From: Choricystis sp. odSpoLacu1
Lineage: Eukaryota > Chlorophyta > Trebouxiophyceae
Length of the DNA stretch: 64,000 nt
Reading direction: 5' to 3'
Assembly (NCBI GenBank): GCA_958009055.1
Contig: OY253650.1
Location: forward strand, 124,001-188,000
Both the position numbers and the translations under genes were made by a program. Numbering within the stretch: the first letter of the stretch is position 1; every line of letters begins with the position of its first letter. Below, piece by piece: positions 1 to 10,853 of the stretch. The notes below the pieces were generated by a model. The model saw nothing but the letters and a program-made list of their open reading frames with translations. It did no database searches and was not told the DNA's origin.

Positions 1-304
1 GGCGCGCGTGTGCAGGGGGGAGAGAGAGGCTGGCGCCGTGTGTGCCGGCGGCAGTCGTCGGGAGGGTGCGCCACTCGAGTGCAGCAGGCCAACAACCACG
101 CTCACGCAGGGGCTGTATGCAGAAGAGCAGGGAAATGGTGCGCGCCTGGCCGCAGTGGGAAGGGCGACAGAGGGAGGGGCAGGGGGACGCGAATGCCCCT
201 TTCTGTTGAAAGGAAAAAAAAAAAGGTCTTGTGCCGATGCCTCCACAGTCCATTGTGTGCTCCCGTGTTGCGACGCCGTGTGCTTCCTCCTCCTCCCGCC
301 CACA
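1..304. other. Upstream flank, no gene seen
   Basis: This GC-rich stretch carries an A-run near position 210-222 and a pyrimidine-rich segment just before the first start codon. Frames crossing it are open only because stop codons are rare at this base composition. It probably holds the promoter and 5' leader of the BSD-domain gene. I see no coding or RNA signal in it. Confidence 0.4.
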
Positions 305-1492
305 ATGGACTGGCTCCAGTCCCGCCTTCAAAACGCGTCCGCGTCCGCCGCCGCCGCCGCGGACGCGGCCGCCACGCGCGCGAAAGAGGTCGCGTCCGCC
401 GCGCGCGCGGCCGCAGACGCGGCCGCCACGCGTGCTGCCGCCGCGTCGCGCGACCTGGCGTCCGCCTCCACCGATGCAGCAACCAAGCTGGGCGAGCGTG
501 CGGCGGCGGCGACGGCGGACGCGCGCGCGGTGGCCGCGCGCGCGGCCGACGCTGCCAGCCGGCTGGAGGCGCGTGCCACCGAAAAGCTGGCCGCTGCTCG
601 CGCACCGGGGGGTGGCCTGGACGCGGTGGGTAAACGCCTGGCCGCCCTGGACGTGGGCGCGCTGGGTGGGGGCGCCGCGCGCGCGCTGGCGGGGGCGCTG
701 GCGGGCGGGACGTTGCCTCCCGACGCGGCGCCACCGACGGAGGCGGACTTGGTGGCCGTCGCCATCGATGCTGATTTCAAAGCCTGGGCCAAGACGCTGT
801 CGTATGCGTCATTCTGCGATGGGCAGAGTGATGGCGCGCCCGCGACGCCGGATGCTGCCGCGCCGCCCCCTCCCCCTCTCACACCGTGGCAATCACGCCA
901 CGCCCTGCTCATCGTGCAAGCGGCGCCCGAAGTGGATGAACTAAGGTACGTGCTGGTGCCCAAACGGTTGACCGAGCGCGCGTTCTGGGCTCGCTATTTT
1001 TCGCTCGCGCGCGCGCGCCTGCCCGCGGTCGCGTTCGATGCGGACGCGCCAGCACCGGTGGCGGAAGTTGCTGCACCCAGCTCCAGCAACACTGCCGCCG
1101 CGTTTGGGGCGCGCCTGTCGGCGCTGGCGGCGGGCGTGGTGGGCGGTGGCAGCAGCGCGGCGGCCACCCTGCCCGAGGAGGCGGCCCCCGCGCCGCCGCC
1201 GCCCGCCCACCAAGAGCTGGGGGACGACTTTGACAAATATCTGGAAGAGTTGGGCGCGGATGATGCGGGCAGTGGTGGTGGTGGTGGTGGCGCGCGCGGC
1301 GCCGACGGCGGTGGCGACGCGGCAGGCGGAGACGGTGGCGCCGGCGACGACGACGATGACGATCTCGACCTGGAAGACTACATGAATGATCTGGAGGCTG
1401 AGGACGAGGCCAGGGAGGAGGAGGGCGAGGCGGAGGCGGGCGCAGAGGCGGGCGCGGCTGAGGAAAAGGAGGAGGCGCCCACCGACGTGTGA
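305..1492 (+). CDS. BSD-domain protein with acidic C-terminus
   Basis: Single-exon gene of 395 aa. I start it at the ATG preceding MDWLQSRLQ, because upstream codons in the open frame look like leader. Residues 1 to about 110 form an Ala-rich helical stretch with heptad-like spacing. The middle holds a BSD domain, the module of TFIIH p62, synapse-associated proteins and yeast DOS2: the LTPWQSRHALLI and LRYVLVPKRL segments and the signature FWARYF are all present. The C-terminus has a DDFDKYLEELG segment, a Gly run encoded by GGT repeats, and a strongly acidic tail. That order (helical N-terminus, BSD, acidic tail) matches DOS2-type plant and fungal BSD proteins, whose biochemical role is poorly defined. 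Family membership is clear from the motifs; function is not. Confidence 0.85.
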   Translation: MDWLQSRLQNASASAAAAADAAATRAKEVASAARAAADAAATRAAAASRDLASASTDAATKLGERAAAATADARAVAARAADAASRLEARATEKLAAARAPGGGLDAVGKRLAALDVGALGGGAARALAGALAGGTLPPDAAPPTEADLVAVAIDADFKAWAKTLSYASFCDGQSDGAPATPDAAAPPPPPLTPWQSRHALLIVQAAPEVDELRYVLVPKRLTERAFWARYFSLARARLPAVAFDADAPAPVAEVAAPSSSNTAAAFGARLSALAAGVVGGGSSAAATLPEEAAPAPPPPAHQELGDDFDKYLEELGADDAGSGGGGGGARGADGGGDAAGGDGGAGDDDDDDLDLEDYMNDLEAEDEAREEEGEAEAGAEAGAAEEKEEAPTDV

Positions 1493-1735
1493 ATTGATTT
1501 TTTTTTTAGCGTTTGGATTACAGGGGGGGTTTCATGTGTAGGGCATCGAGAGAGACCACGCACCTGTGTCGGTCAACGCCGCTAACTCGGTCAGCGCGCG
1601 GGGTTGCAGAACCAGAGAGCACCACGAAAGGACACGCATCAGTGCCGTCGTCGTTTTCACGTTGAGTGGGGGGCGCGGGGAAAAGGACGACACTCCTCCC
1701 CCCGCCTCTCAACACACACACGAACACACGCAACC

Positions 1736-4700
1736 ATGCCCACCTGGCGCGACGCCGCGGCCGCCCGCTTCGGCCCCGCGGTCGCAGTCCACGCGACCCC
1801 GGGCGTTGAGGCCGCCCTTGCATCAGTGGCCGGCCTCACGCCCGCCGAGCTGCTGCGCCCGGCGGGCGTCAGGGTGGACTTGAATGGTGCGAAAGAGTGG
1901 GGAGAAGGGGGTAGGGAGGCGTGGGGGAGGCGACTGCCGGCGCGAGTGTTTTCGATGCCACTGATGCGAGCGCTCACACCAACCCACCCCCTCTCCTCAC
2001 AGTCCCCGTCCGCACCGTCGGCGACTCGTCCTACCGCCTCCGCGACCTGACGCTGCGCTTCTACGATGCGGACGCGCTGCAGCCGGTGGATGCAGACGTG
2101 AGTGTTGTGTGTGGGAGAGATTGAGTGTGTGCGTGTTTCGTTTTTGTCCGAGCCGCGGTTCATTGTTCTCACCGCCTTCCCTCCTCCCTCAGGCCGCCGA
2201 CGCCCACCTGGCCACCATCGTCGCAGACGCGGTGACCGCCTCCGCCCTGGGTACGGCCTCCGAGCCCAACCCATTCGCTGAGGGGTCGTCGTCTGGCGCT
2301 ACGCTGCCCTGGTTTGACGCCTGGGCAGCAGAAACACTGCGCCTCTCGGTCGGCGCCCCCGGCCTGGGCGGCCTGGACGCGCCGTGCGCATCCCTGTACC
2401 TGGCCGACTCCACTGACCCGGGCGCGGTGGCCGAGTTGCAGGCCATGGCGGCAGGGGATGGAGGGTCGTTTGCTCCCTCTGCCTCTGCGTGTCTGTTGCT
2501 CCACGTCACGCGCGGCGGCGACCCCGCCCACGCGGCCGACGCCGCCACCCGGGCTGAAGCCAACCTGGCGGCCGCGCGGGCGGCGCTGGGGGCGGGGGCG
2601 GTGTATTTGGCGTCGATTCATGTGGCTGAAGGGGTGGGTGGTGGAAGCAACAGCGCTGCCGGCACTCCACCCCCCGTCGACGCTCCACCCCGCGCCACGG
2701 GCGCGTGGACCGGGCTGCTACCATCCGGACCATCCACCGGCGGCGCGGGCGAGCGGCCGCCGCCTACAGGGCGGCGGAGTGAGGGCGCGGGTGCGGCGTT
2801 GGCGGCCGCGGACGTCGCTGCCTTGCGAGAAGTCGTCGCCGGCTGGACCGCGCGCGCCCTCGTCCCCGCCCTGGAAGCCAACCTGCGGTCCGCAGCGACC
2901 GACATGGCGGCGAGGCGGCGGGGGCTGGGGTCGCGCATGCGGTCGCTGCTGCTGCGGGCGGGAGGGGGAAACGATACAAACTCAACCTCCCCCGCCGCCC
3001 CGCCCGCCGGCCCCGACCCCGCCGCCCGCCGCGTCGTCGACATCGCCCTGCTGCTGCGCGACTGGGACACGGCGGCCGCCACCGCCAAGGCGATGGGGGC
3101 TGACGCGAAGAGCGAGCGCGACGAGCGGGGGGCGGCCGACGTGGACGAAGCGCGCGGCCTGGCCCTCGCCCTGGCGGCACTCTCCACCCCTCCCTCCCCA
3201 TCCGACGCCTCTGTGCTCGCCCAAGCAGGCTCCTGCTTCCGGGACGCGGTGGCGCGGCGCCTGGCCCCCGGCCGCGACGGCGCGCCGCCGCCGCCGTCGG
3301 CGCGCGCGTCTGCGGTTCGCGCGGCGCTGCTGGCCGCGGGAGCTGCAGCCTCTGGAGGCGCCTGGGCGGACGCCCACGCCGCCCTCATGCGGGCGGCGGC
3401 GGGGGATGGCGCGCCCCTGAGGGCGGGGCTGCTGTTGGAGGCGGCGGCGGGGGCGCTGCTCGCGCTGCGGCCGCGCCCTGCCAAGCGCAAGGCGGCTTTC
3501 ACGACAATCCTGGCTGGCCTGCGGTACGGCGCCGTCCCTGCAGCCACCGCGTCAGCTGCGCCCGCCTTGGCGGCCGCCGCCTATCGGCGGGCAGCGCCCT
3601 CTTACGCGGGGGCGGGGTGGGCGCGCGCTCAGGAGCACGTGCGAGACGTTCTCGCTCGCGGCGCCACAGCCACCGGCGACACCGCGGCCGCCGCCGCCCA
3701 CCTGGCCGCCCTCCTGCCCGCTGTACGGTCGCCGCCCGAGTGGCAGGCGCACTACTTGGCGGCGTGGGCGGCGGCTGCGAAAGGTGCGGCGGGTGGTGGT
3801 GATGGAAAGCTGCCGCCGCCCGACGCTCGCGCGCCGGTGCCGACTCTTGGCCGCTCGCCGCCTGCCGTCGCTGTCGATGGCCCCATCACGTGGTGTGGGC
3901 CCTTGTCAAGGGACGCGCCTCCCGCCTCGTGGGCGGCGCTGGATACCGCCCTGGGGGGGCACCCACGTGACGACGCCGCGTGGCGTCGCTGCCGCGGCGG
4001 TGGCGGTGGTGGCAACACCCCATCGCCAGCCGTCACCCCCTGCGTCACTGGCGAAACCGTCACCCTGACCATCGAACTGGGCAACCCCATGGCCGTGCCC
4101 CTGCAGGTGGACGGCGTGCGGCTGGTGGCGGCGGGCGGGGGCGTGGTGGTGGAGGCGGCGGCCGCGACGCTGCCCCCGCACACCACCGTCTCCCTCCCAG
4201 TCACTGCGACACCCACGGCGCCTGGTCCGTTTTCCCTGACCACGGTCGAGTGGACGCTGTGCGGTGTGCGGGCTCGGGCGCCGCTGGCGGGGCCCCGGGG
4301 GCCGCGGCGCGCGCCGTCGCGGGCCGCTCTCTCTGAAACCACGTCCGCTCCCCAACCACCCGCCGGCCTCGCTTTCCACGCCGTCCCTCCCCTGCCCCGC
4401 GTCACGGCCGCTCTGACCGGCTTGCCACGCGCCCTGCCGCCCGGCGGCATCGCGCGCGCCACCCTGACGCTGGCCAACGTGGGTGCGGTGGCAGCCGCCC
4501 GTGTCGCGGTCGCCCTCCCCGGGCGCGGCGTCGCCATGCTGCCGCACGACGGCGCGTCCGGCTCCCTGCCCCTGACTCTGCGGCTGCCCGCCCCCGCGGC
4601 CCCGCCGCCGCGGCGGGGGGGCGTGCGCCCGCCCCCCCCTTCGCCACAGCCGCCGCCTGCTGTTTGGGAGGCGGCGCCGGAGGCTGTCCTCCCCCCAGGC

Positions 4701-5666
4701 GCCACCGCCACGTACGCGGTGTGGGTGCAAGCGCCCTCCGACACAGGCGGTGGCCTCACCCGCCCCTCCCTCGACGTGTGCGTCGCCGCGCGGTGCGCGC
4801 CCGCGGGGGGCGGCGCGCCGCTCCACGCGCGCACGCGCGCGGCCGCGCCCGCTGCCCCCGGCGTCAGCGCGGCTGCCGCCCCCCTGCCCGCGGCTGGGCC
4901 CCACCCTGGCTGGCTGGTGCGCGTGGACGCGCGCTGCGCGGATGGCGCGGCGGCTCCGACTCTAGTCGCGCTGCGAGCCGCGGGAGGGCGTTGGCGCGTC
5001 GCGGCGGCGGGGGCCGGCGCGGCCGGCGCAGTCGCGGACGCGGGCTCGACACGTGTGGATGGGGCGACAGGGACGACGCTGCTGTTTGGGGCAGAGGATG
5101 GGGCGGCGCAGGCGGCCACCACCACCCCTCTCCCCGACGCGGCGTCCGCGCTGCTCGCCCTCCACGCCGCCGAGCGCGCCGCCGCGGCCCTGCCCCCCGC
5201 CGCCGCGTCCGCCCTGCTGGAATGGACTGTGGACGGCGGCGACGGCGCCGTGACAGGGGGTAGCCACCTGCTGGCGGCGGGGCCGCCAGCGGCGCCGTCG
5301 CTCGCGCTCGCGCTGAGGGGTAGTGGTGCTGCCGACGCCCTCCTCACGATCGCTGCCTCGTCCGCCAACCCGACGCCCAGTGCCGCTACGTTCACGCTGA
5401 CGGCGGCTGTGTGCCCCCCCCACCACCGAAGCGGCGGCTGGCGGTCCCCCAGCGGCGCGCCACTCGGCGCGCCGCCCGGCCCCCGCGCCGCGTTCGTTGG
5501 CGCCACCCGCGCCCGCGCGCGCGTGGCCGCTGACGCAGTGGCCACGGTCGACCTACACGCTGCCCGCGTGGTGCCGGGAGCTCCCATCGTGGTGGGGGAT
5601 CGTGTGGCCGCCGGCTGGAGGCCGGGTGGGGAGGCGAGCGTGTGCAGAGGGGCGGTGTTTTTGTAG
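1736..5666 (+). CDS. TRAPPC8: TRAPPC8/Trs85-like TRAPPIII subunit
   Basis: Exons 1736-1886, 2003-2097 and 2193-5666 join in frame to give about 1239 aa. TRAPPC8 (yeast Trs85) is the defining subunit of TRAPPIII, the vesicle-tethering and Rab1/Ypt1-activating complex of early secretion and autophagy. The N-terminus fits the family: FGPAVAVHATPGVE, then LTPAELLRP and the VPVRTVGDSSYRLRDLTLRF block, which is created only by splicing. The helical-repeat region includes a block around RRVVDIALLLRDWDTAAATA that corresponds to the family's segment after the gap domain. The C-terminal half is rich in beta-sandwich-like Val/Thr/Pro sequence, as expected for the ASPM-SPD-2-Hydin-like domains of large TRAPP subunits. 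The third exon is unusually long and unbroken (3.47 kb). TRAPPC9 is the alternative, but the N-terminus favours TRAPPC8. Confidence 0.72.
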
Positions 5667-5805
5667 TCGAGAGTTGAGATGTGGACACTAGTCTTTGCTT
5701 TAACACACACACTCTCTCCCCCGCCGCGGCCTCTCCCGTCGCGGCCGTCGCTGGAGGACGACGCAGCTGTGCATCAAACCACGCACCTCTTCTCTCCACG
5801 CACCA

Positions 5806-6117
5806 ATGCCGCGCCCACCGCTGCCCCTCCCCGACGACGTTGTTTTGTTTCGCGCCCCCCCCACCCGCCGCGCCCGCCTGGGTCGCGTCACGGCGGCAGA
5901 CGCCACCTCGATCACGGTGGATTCATTGACTCGCGTGGAGCCGCGCACGCACGTGGTCGCGGATGGGGAGCCGCTGCGCGTGCCGCTGGCCGCTGTCGTC
6001 GCCATCATGTCAGATTTGGACTATGGATCCCGCATCGACCCCGACCGCGTCGCCAACCCGCACGCCGAGCATGCAGAGGAGTGTTGGACGGCGGTGGGAC
6101 GAAGAGGGCGGCGGTGA
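5806..6117 (+). CDS. Small orphan protein, 103 aa
   Basis: A single exon begins at the first ATG after the TRAPPC8 terminator. The protein is not recognised. It starts with MPRPPLPLPDDVVLF, has a central stretch of beta-strand-like alternation (RLGRVTAADATSITVDSL), and ends with VPLAAVVAIMSDLDYG and a His/Glu-rich tail. The composition is less repetitive than random GC-rich frames and resembles a compact SH3- or KOW-like fold, but that is only an impression. It lies 139 bp downstream of TRAPPC8 on the same strand and converges on the next gene. A TGTAA motif lies about 57 bp beyond the stop (near 6175), the type of polyadenylation signal used in green algae. Confidence 0.5.
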   Translation: MPRPPLPLPDDVVLFRAPPTRRARLGRVTAADATSITVDSLTRVEPRTHVVADGEPLRVPLAAVVAIMSDLDYGSRIDPDRVANPHAEHAEECWTAVGRRGRR

Positions 6118-6349
6118 GGAGAGTGGTGTTGGCTAGATCAGAAGAAAGAGAAAAGATGCAACGAAAGCAAAGTATGTAACAAAGGACCACACAAGGAAAA
6201 ACGCCGGGAAGGAGTTCGGGCGGCGTTCTTGGGTTTGCGTAGAAAAGAAACAGCAAAAAAAAAGTGGTCGCGAAAAAAAGAGAGGGCGATCCTCTCTTTC
6301 GGCGTTCTAACTCCCACCCGATGGTTGTTTCAGGAAAAAATACACGATA

Positions 6350-8401
6350 TCAGCAAGCTGTCACTCTGTGCGTCAGTGGCAGCGCTCCACGCAGCACACC
6401 TGCGGCCGCTTGCGCGACAGCCGCGAGCGAGGAACACCCCGCGCGCGCGGCGCCGGGAGCAACCCGTGTCGCACGCACGAGCGCATGCCTCTCCCTCCCG
6501 CGCGCCCACTCCAGGGCGCCAGCACCCACCAGAGTGACCACCGGCCGCCGGGACCGGGGCAGCGCGGGGAAGGCGGCGGAAGAGGGGGCGCGGGGGCCGG
6601 CCGCGGCCGCCGCGGCTGCAGCCTCTGCCTCCAGCGCTCGCACCAACCCCGCCTCGCTCGCCCCCGCCCGCCCGCGCACCACCAGGCGGCCGCTGTCCCC
6701 CGCGTCGCCGTCCGCGCAGTCGACGCGGGCCAGGATGAAGGGGATGGCGCCGTCCAGGTCGACGGCGGCGCGGGTGAGGGGCCACGGGGGGGGCGCGTCG
6801 TCGCGGCTGGTGGAGACGCGGGCGCCGTTGCCGTTGGCGGCCGCCCCCCCGCTCCCACCATCCAGGTCGCCAGCGATGCGGGCCTGGGCGGCCACCAGGG
6901 TGGCGGCACGCCGGGCCACGCGGGCCAGGTCGCGCGTGGCTTCCGGCCCTTGGCGCGGCTGGTGGTGGCGCGCAGACGTCGAGGGCCCGCGCGAGGCTGC
7001 GCCTGCACCGACCCCCGACTGCCCCCCACTCAACGCGGCCGCGGCGGCCGACCCACCGTGCAGCGAGTCGCCCGCACTGGCGGACGTCAGCAGGGAGAAG
7101 CCAGCGGAGCCAAGGGAGAGGGTGCCCACCCCGAGAGACCCGGCGGCCGACGCGAGCCCTCCGCCGCCCGCGGTGGCCAGCGCGCCCGAGGAGGCGCCCG
7201 GGGCCAGGGCCAGGGCGCCCGGGCCACATGCGGTCAGGTAGTCCTCCGCTTCGTCCCACTCTTCCAGGGAGGCTGCCCGTGCGGCGCCGCCGCCGGTGGC
7301 CGCTGCCGCCGCGGCCGCAGCCCCTGTCTGCTCCAGACGCCACCGCCGCGTGAACCGCCACCTCCACGCGCGGGCGGCGGCGGCGGCTTCAGCGGCTTCA
7401 TCGTCGTCGTCGCCTTCGGGGATGGGGGCGGTGGTGGTGGAGGTGGTGGTGGAGGGGGCGCCAGCGGGGGCGTCATCGCCACCACCCCCGTTTCCTGTGC
7501 CGCTGTCTGCCGCAGAATCTGTAAAAAACGTGGTCACGCGGGCGGTCCACGTGCCCAGGGCGTCGCCGCCACCGTCGGACGGCGCGCGGCGGAGCGGGGC
7601 GGGCTTGTCTGCGGATGGGCGCGGCGCGGCGGCGGGGGGCGGCGCGCGCGCAGCCGGCGACACCGCGGGCGCCGCCGTCGCGGCCGCCTCCTCAAACGGA
7701 CTGCGCACAGGGGGACGAGCTGCTGCTGCGCGCGTCTCCGTCGCCACCGTCGTCGCCACGCAGGGCAGCGAGGGCGGCGCAGGCGCGACCGCCGCGCCGC
7801 GCGGCGCGTCGTCGCGCCCAAAACTGCGCCGCCGCCGCCGGGAGGCCGGGTCGACGCTGCCGTCCCGGGACCCGGGGTCGCGCCGCCACACGGGGCGGGC
7901 GGGGCGGGGGGAGGGCGGTGCGGCGCCAAACCTGCGGGGTGGGGGGAGAGTGGGCGGCGCGAGGAGAGTGAGAAGAGGGGTGAAGCAACGGGGGGGCGTG
8001 TTTGTGCGCGGTCAGCCCCCCATCTGGCCGGTGTCGCCCGCCGCTCCCTTGTCCCCTCTCCTTCCCTGCCGCGCCACACACGCACGCAGCCCGCGTTGGC
8101 TTGGCCGGGCGCCTGTCGGCGCGCGGCGGGGGCGCGCCAACCGCCCTTGGGCAGACGCCTTTCCCCCCCCCCCCCACACTCACCACCGACACTCCAACAA
8201 GCTGGCCACCACGGCCGCCCCGTCCGGCGTGCCGGGACGAGGAGGCGGTATGCTGACGCTGCCCACGCCGTCTCGCGGCGTGGCCGAGGTGAGGGGCGAC
8301 GCGAGGCCGGCCCCCCACGACGCGTCGCCGTCGGCGAGCGACATGCTGCGCGCGGCGTCCCCAAACCGGGCGGCTGTCAGTGGGGAGTTGCCATCCGCCA
8401 T
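6350..8401 (-). CDS. Protein with C-terminal Janus/PHPT1-like fold
   Basis: Exon 1 is 8401-8184 and exon 2 is 7931-6350; they join in frame to give 599 aa. Most of the protein is low-complexity (Ala, Pro, Ser, Gly) with a basic stretch WRWRFTRRWRLEQ and an acidic DDDDEAAEA patch. The last roughly 140 residues (about 461-599) line up by eye with 14-kDa phosphohistidine phosphatase (Janus family). VDLDGAIPFILARV matches the first strand, RLVVRG the IVRG motif, and VVTLVGAGALE the GGGRI turn. The family's catalytic His, in the AEYHAD block, appears to be Ala here (ASEAGLV). The domain may therefore be a non-catalytic descendant. The N-terminal part is unassigned. The exon 1 coding sequence and the GTGAGT donor at 8183 support splicing. 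Confidence 0.55.
8163..8175. repeat. Poly-C run inside an intron
   Basis: Thirteen consecutive C residues (G on the coding strand) sit just inside the 5' end of the intron of the Janus-like gene. The run is a likely site of length variation and of sequencing error. Confidence 0.9.
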
Positions 8402-8676
8402 TTGGGGAGGAGAAAAGGTCGGGGAGAGGGCTCAGGGAGGCGGGTCGCGGGGGGAGCCGACATCTCGTCTCGAGGGGAGGAGTGAGAGGCGAGGAGGAGC
8501 GCACGTTCGTGCCTCTGCGCATGCTTTGTATCCACCCAACGCCCGACTTCTCTCGCCACCATTTTGCCATCCCGCTTGCGCCGATCACAGCGGCAGCAAG
8601 CTGGGGAGAATACAACAAGTGCGGGTTGCAACGAGCACACACAAAAACAAAAACAAACGCACAACCCAACAAAAGA

Positions 8677-9390
8677 TCAGTTCTTCCCCTCTCCTTTCTG
8701 GCCCGCACTCCTGGCCCGCGCCCCCAGCGTGATGTGGCACACATCCGCCAGGGCGGGTCCGGTGCCTGGCCGCGGCGCGGGCGGAGGGGCGGCGTCTGCC
8801 GCCGCGGCTGCCGCCCAGCGGGCACGCGTTTCCGCAAACGAGGGCGCGCCGTTGCTGCTCTCGCCACGGTGAGTGGGGGCGCGGGGCGCGGCCTCCGGCG
8901 TCGTGGGCGCGTTGGCGGGGGAGGCGGGAGGGCGAGGGGCTGCTGCGTTGGTGTCGTCGTCGGCGGTCGGCTCCGCTTTCTCTCCACCGTCGTCTCTAGC
9001 CGCGTCCACCGGCCACGACGGCGCCGACACCAGCACGCCATCGTCGGGCGATCCGGGCCCGGGCGCCTGCTTGGCGCCTCTGCGCCAGGCCGCGATGGCG
9101 GCCGCGGCCTCACCGCCCGCGGCCGCGACGCGCGCGGCTGCCGCCGCGGCCACGCTGCCCGCGGCCGCGACCCGGCCACGGGCGGCGGCCACCGTGCCCA
9201 CGCTCTCTGCTCTGTCGCCTGTGCCCGACGCGGCCGGCGCGGGCGCCCGTCGGAACGACTTCAGGTAAGTGAGCAGGTCCAGGTCGGTGTCCGCTGTCCA
9301 TCTCACATCCCACCCTTCGGCGAACGCGTCGGCATCGCCAGGCTCCACCACTGCCCAGTCTGTTCTGGGAGACGTCGGCGTGGTGGCCAT
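8677..9390 (-). CDS. Low-complexity orphan protein, 237 aa
   Basis: One open frame starts at an ATG (MATTPTSPRTDW) and ends in TGA. The first 50 residues look like ordinary coding sequence (WDVRWTADTDLDLLTYLKSF). The rest is Ala-, Arg- and Pro-rich. I recognise no domain. A spliced relationship with the Janus-like gene downstream on the same strand is possible, because they are only 275 bp apart. However, the downstream gene has its own ATG, so I keep them separate. The 3' half could also be partly intronic. Confidence in the coding status comes mainly from the N-terminal block. Confidence 0.45.
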   Translation of the reverse strand: MATTPTSPRTDWAVVEPGDADAFAEGWDVRWTADTDLDLLTYLKSFRRAPAPAASGTGDRAESVGTVAAARGRVAAAGSVAAAAAARVAAAGGEAAAAIAAWRRGAKQAPGPGSPDDGVLVSAPSWPVDAARDDGGEKAEPTADDDTNAAAPRPPASPANAPTTPEAAPRAPTHRGESSNGAPSFAETRARWAAAAAADAAPPPAPRPGTGPALADVCHITLGARARSAGQKGEGKN

Positions 9391-9694
9391 GGGGCGTCTT
9401 TTTTTTTTTAACGACGGAGCGGCAAATTGGCAGCTTGTGTGCGACGCGTGCGGGGTCTCGCCTCCCCTGGGCGTCGAGCTCTCGACAGCAGCCGAGGGCG
9501 TCTCGGGGTGGCGGGGGAGGGAGGGTGGGAAGAGAGGCGCGCGGGAGAGGGCGGGAGAGCGGGCCCCGTTTTTCTGCTCTCGGTTGTGTTGAGGCGCTTA
9601 TTCATTTTTCTTTGTCAGCCCTCCCTCTACGCAGCGCTGCCCCACCGACCCGTGTTTGTTTGATTTTTCACGTTAATTTTGCATAAGAAACACT
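9391..9694. other. Intergenic, T-rich promoter-like segment
   Basis: This lies upstream of the 237-aa orphan and downstream of the broken gene. It contains a T-run at about 9399-9408 and an AT-richer patch near 9595-9690, unusual for this window. No open frame of convincing composition and no RNA gene is seen. Confidence 0.4.
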
Positions 9695-10371
9695 TCACCT
9701 ACCATTGTCACGACCCCAGCACCATACTCTCTCACACCGCGCCGCTCGACCCCAGCGCGCGCCGGGCCGCCAAGCCACGCGTGGGCTCGTGACCCCACGC
9801 CCCAAGTCGGGCGGTGACGCTAAAAATCCCACACCCACACAGCTCAACGGCACGCCCGCCGCCGCCCCCACGACCGCCGGCGTCACCGCCTCCTTCCCCA
9901 CCACCACGCCTAGAGCCTTCATCTTGGCCTGAACCGCTGCGGACGCAAAGTAGGTGTCCAAGAACGCAACACGCTCCGCCAGTGCAATCCGCTCCTCCTC
10001 GCCCGTCAGCTCAGCCGACCAGCCGGGCTAGCAGTACGCCTTCCACTGGGCGTAGCCAGCCAGCAAGGCGGCGCGGTCGGCCTCGGCAGCGCGGGCCTCC
10101 TCGGGCGTCAGGTGACGGGAGGAGCGGACAGCGAGCCAGGTGGCGTGCATGGCGGTCAACCGGCCGGCCTCGATTTCGTCAAAGTCGTTGGGGTAGGCAA
10201 TCCAAGCGGTGTTGCGGGACGTGGAGGGCGCGATGGAGGGAGGCGTGGAGGGCGCAGCAACCGGTGTGACAGCCGACTCATCGTCAACCGCCGGCACACC
10301 AGCGGGCTCATCTCAACCACACCCACAACAGCCTCCTCCTCCTCCAGCAGGGCCTGGCGCACAGACGCCAT
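9695..10371 (-). pseudogene. Broken orphan gene (frameshift plus in-frame TAG)
   Basis: Two stretches of coding-like sequence lie in different frames. From an ATG at 10371 the frame reads MASVRQALLEEEEAVVGVVE. The plausible continuation, with segments such as YPNDFDEIEAGRLTAMHATW and LTPEEARAAEADRAALL, is in another frame beginning about 10310, and I see no splice signals that would join them. That second frame then meets a TAG at 10028-10030 after AQWKAYC. Beyond it, coding-like sequence resumes in the same frame with ELTGEEERIALAERVAFLDT and runs to about 9695. Other genes in this window (TRAPPC8, NDC1, the armadillo gene) end in TAG, so TAG is an ordinary stop here. A decayed gene or sequencing errors are the simplest readings. 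The family is not recognised. Confidence 0.45.
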
Positions 10372-10853
10372 CTCGTCCTCCGACAGCTGGCCGCACAGGC
10401 GGCCGTCCGACGTGGACGCGTGGGAGTGAGAGAAAAAAGGAACAACCCCTCTTGCATCTTTTTCGTTCAACCCTCTGTTTTTGTTACACCGTTTGGAAAA
10501 AAGAGTCACGCGCCCAACCTGCCCCCCCCCGCCTTCTCTGGAAAAAGCACTGTCCATAACCCTCCGAGTGAGAGAAGGGACAAATGTGTGTGTGCGTGTG
10601 CGAGAGAGCACAGGGAATGGAAAAAAGGGGGTGATCGTAAGTTTGATGGGGGGCAAAAAGACACGGGGGGGGGGGCAAAGCCAGTCACCAGGGAGGCTTT
10701 TGTGTGTGCGCGTCTTGTTGATGGGAAGGGAAAGAGTAAAGGGCCCTGGAAAAAAGCGAATAGGCTTTTCGTTTCGTTTTGTGTGTGTGAGGGTGGGTCA
10801 AAAAAGAAGGAAATCGCGGCAGGCAAAAAAAGTAAAAAGGGGTTTTCGTTTCA
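10372..10853. other. Intergenic between broken gene and FN3 gene
   Basis: This 482-bp stretch, with many A-runs and G-runs on the plus strand, includes the 3' flank of the fibronectin type III gene and the 5' flank of the broken gene. I see no convincing open frame and no RNA gene. Confidence 0.4.

Noticed and set aside
3752..5710. A 652-codon open frame antisense to TRAPPC8
   Set aside because: Same compositional artefact: Ala/Ser/Arg/Thr-rich, no recognisable motif, lying opposite a well-supported gene.
6368..8485. A 705-codon plus-strand frame opposite the Janus-like gene
   Set aside because: It is Arg/Gly-rich shadow sequence; the minus strand has the better start, splice signals and domain resemblance.
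9262..9272. Perfect plus-strand splice donor (aggtaagtgag) inside the minus-strand 237-aa orphan
   Set aside because: No plus-strand exon of convincing composition leads into it, and the minus strand reads a sensible peptide across it.
10021..10035. TAG-encoded pyrrolysine or stop-codon reassignment
   Set aside because: TAG terminates several intact genes in this window, and a separate frame change in the same gene points to decay or error.
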